Below, piece after piece: positions 7,046-15,292 of a stretch of DNA of 64,000 nt. The notes under the pieces were generated by a model. The model made no database searches and had not been told where the DNA came from. It worked only from the letters and a program-made list of their open reading frames with translations. The stretch's first letter is position 1; each line of letters starts with the position of its first letter. The position numbers were made by a program, and so were the translations under genes. The stretch is from positions 2,273,360 through 2,337,359 of the forward strand of contig JAMLJH010000001.1 in NCBI GenBank assembly GCA_023953615.1, written 5' to 3'. This DNA comes from Verrucomicrobiia bacterium (lineage in GTDB: Bacteria > Verrucomicrobiota > Verrucomicrobiia > Limisphaerales > JADLHS01).

Positions 7046-9817
7046 TTATTTTTCCAACCGGATGAAGGCCAGTTCCACCTGGACATTGGACCGGGTGCCG
7101 GGATCAAACCGCAGCCGGGTGATGTGGTCGCGCCAGCGCTGGTTCTGGCCGACGGGGATCCGGTACTCGTGCCATTGACCGTCGCCGCGAACGGCGAAGC
7201 GTTCGCTGCTGCTTTCCGTTTCCGCCAGTCGCGTGGTGCTCCAGAAAATTTGGGCCATGTCGGTGAAGGATTGGCCATCGGGGCGACGTAACCGCAGGCG
7301 CACGACCACGGTGCTGAAATCGGCGGCTTTGGCCTGCGTGGCCGGACCAAAAAAAGCGGGATCATTCCCCGTCGTCCGCGCGCGCAAGTAACCATCCGCA
7401 ACTTTTACCTCCGTCAAGTGCATCGTGTTGTTCCAACCCTGATCGTCACGCGTAAATTCCCAGGCGGTTCGCGACGGTTCAGGCGGAGGGATGTCGTAAG
7501 GGCCAAGGCCGACATCGGCGGGCGTGAGATCCGTATGCGACCCGGATGCCGTGGTGAAGACACTGCGGATGGCATCCAGATAGCCGAAACCAAATTCCGC
7601 CTGCGGTTCGATGTAAGAACCTTCGCCCCATTCGTTCCAGGCCTCGATCAACGCGGCGGGCGCGAGCCGGGGCTGGGACGGCTGCAATTCGATGACGGCT
7701 TTCGCGTCGCGCAGGTGTTGCTGAAATAATTGCGGAGTACGATCGAAGCGCACGAGATTGTTCTCCCCATGCCACGGACGGCTATCCCATCCACCGCTGA
7801 TCGGCAGTGGCGTCAGCGGCACCGGACTTTCAGCCAGCAGATGTTCCCATTGGCGGCGATAAGCCGGGACCAGCTCGGCATACGGTGCGAATTTGCCTTC
7901 CCCGGTCATGCCCAGATGCGGCCAGTTGTACGCGGTGACCGCGTCGTAACCCTCCTCCGCCGCGCGGCGTGCGCCGCCCACGTCGCCCACGCAAGCGATC
8001 AGGTAAAGCCCTTTCAATCCGGCGCGCTGACATTCCTCACGCATCGCGGTGAAAGCGCGTTTCACGCCGGCGCTGCCCAGATCGGCGGTCAAACGGTCCG
8101 TGCTGAAAATGATGACGACCGGTCTGCCATCGAAGGTCAGGTGTTCGGGACGGCGGAAATAATTTTCAATCCAGTAATGCGTGACGGCGCGGCAATCCTC
8201 CAGCGAAGAAGTCTGCGGCGGATTGTGATTGGCCCAGAGCAAACAGAATTTCAGGAGGCGCCGGTAGCGCGCCTTGAAATAGCCATCGTGCAAGGCGTGT
8301 TCGAGGAAGCGCGCGCCTTGCGACCAATACCAGTCGTAGGCGAAAAACGTGATGCCGTGTTCAACCGCCCATTTGATGTGCCAATCGGCAATTTCCGGAT
8401 CGCCCTCGCGATACCAGCCCAGCACGGGGCGGCGCTCGGGGAAACGCTGAATCGGCTGCCATTGGCTGGCCGTGTTCCAACCGGGAAAATAATAAACGCC
8501 CACTTCGATCGGGCCGCGCACGGGTTGAGGCTCGGGCACGTAACCGGTCGCCGTCACCGTCGGACGCGGAGTGAAATTGACGCGGGCTTGTCCGCGAGCG
8601 GCGTCGGCATCCGGAGCGCTCAAGGTGAGCTGACAAATATTGCTGAGCGGGCGATTGGCCTCGACGCGCCAGAGCAACGCCGTCTCGGTACCGGGCGCGA
8701 GCGGTTGGTTGAGCGATTGGAGATTTGCGGGTTCAAGCAATTTAAGGCCGTCGGGAAGCTGAAGATCGGCGCGGATTTTCGACGCCGATGCCCCGCCGGT
8801 ATTGACCACCACCGCGCGCAACGTGGCGGGCCGGCCGACGCGCGGCAACGCTTCGTCCAGCGCGAAGGAAGTCAGTTCGAGTTGCGCCGGACCTTGCGGC
8901 GCATCGGAGACTTTCAGCCAGCGCAATTGGACGGTGGCGTTCGCCGCGTCGCTGGGACGCAAACCAATCGCGCTGACCCGCCCGCGCCAGTTGGCCGCGG
9001 AAAGCAGATCGAGATTGTAGGTGTGCTCACGTCCGTCAACCTTGAGTGGAAACGAAAAACTGTGCAGACCCGGTTTGTAATCGCTGGCAAAAAACAGCGT
9101 GGCGCGTTCACCGCGATCCACCGCCAGGCGCAGTGACACGTAGGATTGATTGGTCGTGTCAATTTGCACCGGTGGACCGAGCAGCAGGCCGTTGGAGGGC
9201 ATCTTGAACTCGCCGTCTTTCCATGTCGGCGGGGCGGATGAATCCAACGTCTCCAGCCACTGCCAGCCGACCGTGTCCTGGCGGAAATCGAAATCCGCGG
9301 TGGCGCTTGGCGTCGCGGGGGTTAAATCAAGCACCCGGAGGGAAGCCAGTTCGAAGCGCGCGCCGTCATACACATCAAAGCGCAACCGCACGATGCGCCC
9401 ATCGGCCTGCCAGCACGGTAACACCCGATACGTATGCCAATCACTGTCGCCGCGGACATTGAAACGCAGGGCTTTTTCTTGAGTGAATCCGCCGTAGCGC
9501 CCGGTGGAAGTGTTGGCCCAGAACAATTCCGCCGTGCCGTCCTGATCGGCTTGCAACCGGATCTCCACCGCCTGAAACGCCGACGCCGGAAAGTTGAGCA
9601 GCGGCTGCAATTCCAAAATCGGGTCCGTCCCGACGGCGCGACAATGCAGCGCGCCGCCCGTGATGACGACATCGGTCAAATCGCTGTTGGGCCGCCACCC
9701 TTGCAGGTCGTCGGGCCGATTAAAATTCCATTCGACCACGGTTTTCGCGCGCAGCGTTACGACGGCAAACAACGCCAGCGCGATTATTGTCAGCCAATGA
9801 ATTCTGAAACGTCGCAT
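7046..9817 (-). CDS. GH99-like/WbsX-type protein with flanking beta-sandwich domains
   Basis: 923 residues with an N-terminal signal or anchor (RIHWLTIIALALFAVVTL). Residues ~440-770 match the WbsX / glycoside hydrolase 99-like domain: VGVYYFPGW, FFAYDWYW, CLLWANHNPP, VVIIFSTDRL and the diagnostic WNEWGEGSYIEP near the end. Around it lie three beta-sandwich units that resemble each other: ~28-165 (VEWNFNRPDDLQGW), ~170-310 (FDFRQDTVGW) and ~790-923 (WEFTRDDQGWNN). Between them a CARDB-like stretch (~315-420) is likely. GH99 members act on endo-alpha-mannosidic links, but the WbsX branch is poorly characterised. Exported and co-transcribed with the xylanase. Confidence 0.85.
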   Translation of the reverse strand: MRRFRIHWLTIIALALFAVVTLRAKTVVEWNFNRPDDLQGWRPNSDLTDVVITGGALHCRAVGTDPILELQPLLNFPASAFQAVEIRLQADQDGTAELFWANTSTGRYGGFTQEKALRFNVRGDSDWHTYRVLPCWQADGRIVRLRFDVYDGARFELASLRVLDLTPATPSATADFDFRQDTVGWQWLETLDSSAPPTWKDGEFKMPSNGLLLGPPVQIDTTNQSYVSLRLAVDRGERATLFFASDYKPGLHSFSFPLKVDGREHTYNLDLLSAANWRGRVSAIGLRPSDAANATVQLRWLKVSDAPQGPAQLELTSFALDEALPRVGRPATLRAVVVNTGGASASKIRADLQLPDGLKLLEPANLQSLNQPLAPGTETALLWRVEANRPLSNICQLTLSAPDADAARGQARVNFTPRPTVTATGYVPEPQPVRGPIEVGVYYFPGWNTASQWQPIQRFPERRPVLGWYREGDPEIADWHIKWAVEHGITFFAYDWYWSQGARFLEHALHDGYFKARYRRLLKFCLLWANHNPPQTSSLEDCRAVTHYWIENYFRRPEHLTFDGRPVVIIFSTDRLTADLGSAGVKRAFTAMREECQRAGLKGLYLIACVGDVGGARRAAEEGYDAVTAYNWPHLGMTGEGKFAPYAELVPAYRRQWEHLLAESPVPLTPLPISGGWDSRPWHGENNLVRFDRTPQLFQQHLRDAKAVIELQPSQPRLAPAALIEAWNEWGEGSYIEPQAEFGFGYLDAIRSVFTTASGSHTDLTPADVGLGPYDIPPPEPSRTAWEFTRDDQGWNNTMHLTEVKVADGYLRARTTGNDPAFFGPATQAKAADFSTVVVRLRLRRPDGQSFTDMAQIFWSTTRLAETESSSERFAVRGDGQWHEYRIPVGQNQRWRDHITRLRFDPGTRSNVQVELAFIRLEK

Positions 9818-9971
9818 CGCTGTAGTTTAGTCACAACTCCGGGCAATGCGGGAAATGATTTTTGCATCAGCAGCAAAAACGAGACAATCGGGGCCTCCAC
9901 ATTCCTCGCCACGAAACGAAAGCGGAGCGGCGCAACCGCCACGACCGCCATCAGGCGATTTGGGGAAGCGC

Positions 9972-12299
9972 TCACCTTTCCAAACTCTGAAGTAATTGTC
10001 GGGCGGCGGCAAAATCCGGGCGCAGCTCCAGTGCGCGGGCGGCGGCGGTGCGAGCTTCCTCCTCGCGGCCCAATCGCGCAAGAACCGTGGCGCGAGCGTA
10101 AGGAATCTCGGCGGAATGTGGGCTTAATGTTTCCGCGCGCCAAAGCGCCGTGAGCGCGTCGTCCAGATGGTTTTGCGCGGCATCGGCGAGACCAAGATTA
10201 TACCAGGCCCGCGCAAATTGTGGATTGAGTTTCACCGTAGCGGCCAGCGCTTCCCGCGCCGCCGCGAGTTGACCGTTCTCGTTCAAGGCCAGCGCCAGTT
10301 GATAACGGTATTCCGCATTGGTTGGCGCGAGGTGACAGGCCGCTTCAAGGGCTTTAACTGCTTCCGTCGTTTGATTGGCTGTGCTCAACGCCAGACCCAG
10401 CGCTTGATGCAATGGTGCGGAATTGGTGTCCCAACTGACCGCGCGTCGGAAGTAATCCACGGCGGCAGCGACGTGGCCACGGTCCAGATGAAATACTCCG
10501 AACTGCATCGCGCCAACCGGTTGATCCGCGTTGAAGTTCAATTGGGTCAGCAAATCCTGTCCCGCCAGCGAGTTGGTGTCGAGCGTGCGGCGTAACGCCC
10601 AGGCGGCTTCCGTCCGCACCCAACGCACCGGATCGGTGAGGCGTTCACTCAATGCGTTAAAAACGGTTCGGTCGCCCGTGGCCACCAATGGTTCCAAACC
10701 GCGCACGCTCATCGCGCGCAACAGTTCGTTGGTGTGCGTGAGGGCAGTCAACAACGCTTGCTGCGCTTCCAGTTGATCGGGCCATGATTTCAACAGGTTC
10801 GCCGCGACCGCCTGCCAAAACGCGTTGGTCTCCGTGCGCAGGGTTTTCACCAGTTCCGGCACGGCGCTGACCGCGCCCGCTCGCGCCTGCGCGATGGCAG
10901 TGGTCCGCGCCCGAGTCGGCGAATTCGCTCGCGGGCCGTACCACTGGATGATCGCCGTCAACGCCCAATCCGCGCTCTGATTGGCGTGACAACGATTGCA
11001 GGCGTTCGGAATGCCCAGCTCCTGCGTGAGTCGTGGATCGGGAATGGTGAACCCGTGATCGTGGCGCGGATGCCGTTGCATGTAGGTCGTGACCGGCATG
11101 TGACACTGCACACACTCCGTGCCGTTACCCATGCGGGCGGCGGCTTCGTGTTTCGCAGCGGGCGTGGCGGTGGCGAAATGAAAACTGTGTTTTTGCGGAT
11201 CAATGGTGGGCGCGCCGTTGGCTGGTGGATTGCCGTGGCAACTCAGGCACATTTGATTGCCTGGTAATCGCAACTGGCTCGTGTGCGGATCGTGACAATC
11301 CAGACAGCGCACTCCGGCCGCGTGCATGCGGCTGCCCAGAAACGCGGTGAACTCGTAGTCCTCATCGCGCACTTGTCCATCGGGATAAAACACGTCGGTC
11401 TCATCCGGAAGGGTGAGTTGATAATGATCGTAGAAATTATCGCCCGGCTGAAATTCACCGGTCAACTCACCCCGCCGAGAATGACACTGGGCACAGGTGA
11501 AAAACGCTTGCTCCCGCGTGAAACGGCGGATGGTGGGGTCGCCGGTTTGTCGCGGGTGCTGGGTCTGCCAGGCGTTGTGCTCGGCCATCGGTCCATGACA
11601 GGCTTCGCAACTGACGCCGCGCTCGGCCATGGTCGTGCGGTAACTGTCGGTGACCGCATCGTAGTTGCGCCGCACGCGGGTGTTGTGGCAAGCCGCGCAC
11701 ATGCTGTTCCAGTTCATGCCGCGCCCGGTCCAATGCCCCCATTCGCCGGGCTGACGGTTCTCATCGCCAAAGACGTCAAACCACTCCTGCCGGTGTGGAT
11801 CATAGGCCAGTTCCGAGGCTTGGTAGCGTCCGTTGGTGGTTGGGATCAAATACTGCCGCAGCGGCGCCACGCCCAACACGCGTTCCGGGATGAAGGGATG
11901 CAACCGGTTATCCTGACCCAGCGTGACGATTTGGAAAAATTGGTTGGTCGCCCGCAACTCCGAGGTTTGGCCACCGTGCCGCAACTGGCGCGATGGTGCA
12001 AAGGCATCGCCGTCCAGGTCAGCGAGGACCAATCGTTCCGCCTGGGCGTGATGCGATTTTTCCCACTGCGCATAAATTTCCTCGTGACAGGAGCGGCACG
12101 ACGCCGACGTGCCGTAACGGGCGTATAATTCGGCATCTGGAACGCGATCAAGCGACGTTGGTGTTTTTCCCGAGCGCCGGTTTGCGGTAGTGGAATTGGC
12201 CAGCCAGGCAATGACGGCGCCGAACAGGAGTGCCAAGCCCACGGCGATCAAGAGGACCGCTCGCGTTCTAGCCGGTGGCTTGGAGTTCTGCTTGTTCAC
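9972..12299 (-). CDS. Octahaem c-type cytochrome with HEAT and TPR repeats
   Basis: 775 residues. A single N-terminal membrane anchor (AVLLIAVGLALLFGAVIAWL) is followed by eight CxxCH haem motifs in the first ~430 residues: CRSCH, CAACH, CEACH, CAQCH, CLDCH, CLSCH, CVQCH and CNRCH. This resembles the cytochrome c554/NrfA-like multihaem group found in Verrucomicrobia and Planctomycetes. After it come a HEAT-like region (~450-560) and several TPR units (~580-770: GVFHLDRGHVAAAVDYFRRA, ARAWYNLGLADAAQ). It should face the periplasm and carry electrons; the redox partner is not shown. It is 45 bp downstream of the MFS gene. The haem plus TPR fusion beside glycan-degrading genes is unusual. Confidence 0.9.
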   Translation of the reverse strand: MNKQNSKPPARTRAVLLIAVGLALLFGAVIAWLANSTTANRRSGKTPTSLDRVPDAELYARYGTSASCRSCHEEIYAQWEKSHHAQAERLVLADLDGDAFAPSRQLRHGGQTSELRATNQFFQIVTLGQDNRLHPFIPERVLGVAPLRQYLIPTTNGRYQASELAYDPHRQEWFDVFGDENRQPGEWGHWTGRGMNWNSMCAACHNTRVRRNYDAVTDSYRTTMAERGVSCEACHGPMAEHNAWQTQHPRQTGDPTIRRFTREQAFFTCAQCHSRRGELTGEFQPGDNFYDHYQLTLPDETDVFYPDGQVRDEDYEFTAFLGSRMHAAGVRCLDCHDPHTSQLRLPGNQMCLSCHGNPPANGAPTIDPQKHSFHFATATPAAKHEAAARMGNGTECVQCHMPVTTYMQRHPRHDHGFTIPDPRLTQELGIPNACNRCHANQSADWALTAIIQWYGPRANSPTRARTTAIAQARAGAVSAVPELVKTLRTETNAFWQAVAANLLKSWPDQLEAQQALLTALTHTNELLRAMSVRGLEPLVATGDRTVFNALSERLTDPVRWVRTEAAWALRRTLDTNSLAGQDLLTQLNFNADQPVGAMQFGVFHLDRGHVAAAVDYFRRAVSWDTNSAPLHQALGLALSTANQTTEAVKALEAACHLAPTNAEYRYQLALALNENGQLAAAREALAATVKLNPQFARAWYNLGLADAAQNHLDDALTALWRAETLSPHSAEIPYARATVLARLGREEEARTAAARALELRPDFAAARQLLQSLER

Positions 12300-12344
12300 G
12301 CCCGCCGCGGGTTTACGAATTGTCCGGCGTTGAAACCATCCCGG

Positions 12345-13820
12345 TCATTCCTCCCGTCCTACTTCGTGAACCCGGATGTAAGGACGCAAGAACAAGAGGC
12401 CCAACGGACAAAGCGTGGCCACCAACGCGAAGAACAACCACATGGTCGCGGAATGACGCGCGCCCACTTCGGGACAATACTTGGCGAGCAGCGGGCCGGA
12501 TGAAATGGTGGCGATGACTTTGCCCAGGAGCAGCGGAATGTACGAGAGCGCCGAGTACGAAGCTTCCTGTCCCTTGGGCGCAATAGCCGCCGCGTATTCA
12601 TAAACGCGCGGCGAATAAAACGCTTCCCCCACGGAAAACACCGCAATGTAGAGCGCGATCATGACGTAATACGGATGAATGTTTCCCGCCAGGTTCAGAT
12701 ACCAATGCCCCACCAGATGGCCCGCCCAACCATCCGCGGCGGCTTGAAACCAGACCGTTGGCAACGCCATCACAAAGACCGATCCGGCGGTGATGGCGCC
12801 GCCGATCATCGTCATGCCGTAGGCCGGAAAGCGTTGCGTCAACGCGCCGATAAACGGCACGAGCATGATCACCATCCAACTGTTGATGTTCCACAGCGTG
12901 CCCACTTTTGCGCCTTCGCCCAACTCGCGAATGCCAAACGTGGGAAAGACATAATACATCACCATCAGGATGGATTTCAGACAGGCGATCAGCGCCAGGA
13001 AGCAGAGCAAACGATAAAAACTGCGTTGCTTGAACAATCCCGCAAACAAATCCGCCGTGTCCCGCGCGGCCTTGGCCACGGTCGCCCACAAGGCCGTGAC
13101 CACATTGCCCGACCGCGCCGCGTGGGTCGGCGGATGGATTTGCACCCCCGTGTCCGTGACTTCCACGCCGGGTCGCATCCACCACACGAGCGGTACCAAA
13201 GCCAGTTCAATGATCCAACTGACGGCGAACAGCGCGCGATACGTGCTGATCGTCGTGCCGAACAGCGGCAGGCTGAACTGTCCGTGTTCACCCAGTGATT
13301 GGCGCACGTAATCGAACAGCAGCCCCGTCACCAGAAAACCCACGTTCATCGCCATGTACACCATCGAGAATGAAATTGAACGCTGCTTGGTCGTGGAATA
13401 CTTGCGCACCGCCGCCACCAATACTGGCGTGCCCAACGCTTCACCGACGGCGAGTGGAAACAACCCGCCGATCAAGGCGATCCATTGGTTCGTCGTGAAC
13501 ACCATGACCAGCCGCGCCACCAGACAAACCCAGACCCCGAGGAAAAAAGTTTTGCGCAACCCCAACGCATCGGTCAGCGAACCGACCAGCAACGTGACGC
13601 CCGTCATCGTCAGCGACCACGCCAACACCAGCGCCAGCGCCTGCTCATCGGAAAAGCCGAATTCGGACGAAAGCCACAGCTTGATGGTCAGGTTGGTGAC
13701 CGCATAAGCCGCCACGCTGAGGAACTTGATGACGAAGGTCAGCCACAACTCCCGCGCCGCGCCGTTGAGCACGAGAAATTTCCCGATGAACCCCTCGGAT
13801 GCCCGCGTTGCTTCAGCCAT
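12345..13820 (-). CDS. MFS transporter
   Basis: 491 residues with about 12 hydrophobic segments (for example VIKFLSVAAYAVTNLTI, WIALIGGLFPLAVGEAL, LLCFLALIACLKSILMVMYY, ATMWLFFALVATLCPLGLLFL) and the MFS loop signature near the second/third segments (GSLTDALGLRKTFFLG). The body resembles the peptide/POT-like branch of the family, but substrate cannot be read. It heads the minus-strand block containing the cytochrome and the xylan enzymes, so import of a sugar or oligosaccharide is a reasonable inference. The 135 bp between it and the divergent NlpC/P60 gene should hold both promoters. Confidence 0.85.
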   Translation of the reverse strand: MAEATRASEGFIGKFLVLNGAARELWLTFVIKFLSVAAYAVTNLTIKLWLSSEFGFSDEQALALVLAWSLTMTGVTLLVGSLTDALGLRKTFFLGVWVCLVARLVMVFTTNQWIALIGGLFPLAVGEALGTPVLVAAVRKYSTTKQRSISFSMVYMAMNVGFLVTGLLFDYVRQSLGEHGQFSLPLFGTTISTYRALFAVSWIIELALVPLVWWMRPGVEVTDTGVQIHPPTHAARSGNVVTALWATVAKAARDTADLFAGLFKQRSFYRLLCFLALIACLKSILMVMYYVFPTFGIRELGEGAKVGTLWNINSWMVIMLVPFIGALTQRFPAYGMTMIGGAITAGSVFVMALPTVWFQAAADGWAGHLVGHWYLNLAGNIHPYYVMIALYIAVFSVGEAFYSPRVYEYAAAIAPKGQEASYSALSYIPLLLGKVIATISSGPLLAKYCPEVGARHSATMWLFFALVATLCPLGLLFLRPYIRVHEVGREE

Positions 13821-13955
13821 AAATGAGTCTGGCGATCATTTTTGAAGTCTGCATCAGAACGAATTTTAACCGTCAGGTAAAGCGCGAACCATCCGGAAGC
13901 GGAAAAAGTTTTGAGTTTTCCCGCATCCGCTGACACGTTGATTCGGATTGGTACG

Positions 13956-15128
13956 ATGAAACTCAAGTTCAGTTGGCGGCTCTTAACAACCCTGTTCGCC
14001 CTGTCAGTGACCCTGGCCGGATGCGCGACGAAAACCACTTCAGAAAATATCAGCGCGGCGGACCAGTTCGCCCTCGTACTGCCAGTGTTGCGGCAACAAT
14101 ACGCGCCGGACCCCCACCTCGCGCGCTTTGACATTACCGCCACCAGCCAAGGTCGGGAATTGATTCTCACCGGTGAAACGGACAGCGTCGCCACCAAAGC
14201 CGCCACGTTGCAGGCCGCCCGCCAAACCGGCGCGACGGTGGTGGATCAAATCCGCGTTTTACCGGCGGCGGAATTGGGCGACACCAACTGGGGCATCGTC
14301 ACCCTCAGCGTGGCCAACGGTCGCGAACAACCGGAAAACAAGGCCGAACTCGGCACGCAAATGTTGCTCGGGGAAATCGTCCGCGTGCTGAAACGGGATC
14401 ATTACTGGCTGCTGGTGCAGACGCACGACCGGTATCTCTCGTGGGTGAGCGCGGATTCGCTCCAGCTTTGCACCGAACCGGAAGCGCAAGCCTGGGAACG
14501 CGCGCCGTTGCTGATCTACACCCAATTCGACGGCATCATCCGCGAGGCGCCCGAAGCGGAGTCGCCGATCCTCGCGGACCTGGTACTCGGCAACCGGGTG
14601 CGCCGAGTTGGGGCCACGGGGTCGCAATACAAAGTGGCCTTGCCGGACGGCCGCACCGGTTATCTGGCGCAATCGGACGTGACGGATTTTTCCACCTGGA
14701 AACAAACGCGTCGGCCCACGGCGGAAAACATCGAACGCACCGCGCGCCAGTTCATGGGCCGTCCGTATCTGTGGGGCGCCGGCACCCCGCGCGGGATGGA
14801 CTGCTCCGGACTCACCAAGCTCACGTTCTTTTTGAACGGCATTGAATTGAATCGCAACGCCAGCCAGCAGGCGCGAATGGGTACCGCCGTGCCGTTGAAT
14901 CCCGAACTGAGCCATCTGCGCAAAGGTGATCTGCTCTTTTTTACGTTCGACCGTACCCGTGGCGTCGACGCGCGCATCACGCACACCGGAATTTATCTGG
15001 GCAACAAACTGTTCATCCAAGCTTCCGGCCGGGTGCGCATCAGCAGCCTGGATTCGAACTCGCCCATTGCCGATCAGAACCGCATTCGCGGTCTTGTCGC
15101 CGCCCGTCGCCTCCTGCCGGAAAATTGA
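13956..15128 (+). CDS. NlpC/P60 peptidase lipoprotein with SH3-type domains
   Basis: 390 residues from the ATG at 13956, chosen because it places a lipobox (TLAGC) at a normal distance; an in-frame ATG at 13911 would add 15 odd residues. Domains: BON-like segment (~50-105, ITATSQGRELILTGETDS), one or two bacterial SH3 segments (~115-255) and an NlpC/P60 catalytic domain (~260-388). The nucleophile Cys283 lies in GMDCSGLTK and His343 in RITHTGIYLG. Such enzymes cut gamma-D-glutamyl-diaminopimelate or related peptide bonds in peptidoglycan. It is divergent from the MFS gene and probably transcribed alone; its role is wall turnover rather than glycan catabolism. Confidence 0.9.
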   Translation: MKLKFSWRLLTTLFALSVTLAGCATKTTSENISAADQFALVLPVLRQQYAPDPHLARFDITATSQGRELILTGETDSVATKAATLQAARQTGATVVDQIRVLPAAELGDTNWGIVTLSVANGREQPENKAELGTQMLLGEIVRVLKRDHYWLLVQTHDRYLSWVSADSLQLCTEPEAQAWERAPLLIYTQFDGIIREAPEAESPILADLVLGNRVRRVGATGSQYKVALPDGRTGYLAQSDVTDFSTWKQTRRPTAENIERTARQFMGRPYLWGAGTPRGMDCSGLTKLTFFLNGIELNRNASQQARMGTAVPLNPELSHLRKGDLLFFTFDRTRGVDARITHTGIYLGNKLFIQASGRVRISSLDSNSPIADQNRIRGLVAARRLLPEN

Positions 15129-15292
15129 CGGTGCGCCTTGATGATGTTCACGGGCGACGGCGCTCGCCGTAACCGTCAACATCGCGCCCGCCCACCCGCT
15201 CGGCGTCGGTCTGGAAATAATTCATCTCCGGGCGACTTCAGCAACTCGATTTAGGTCTTGGGCTGGTTTCGGCTCTGTGACAATCTGGCGGC

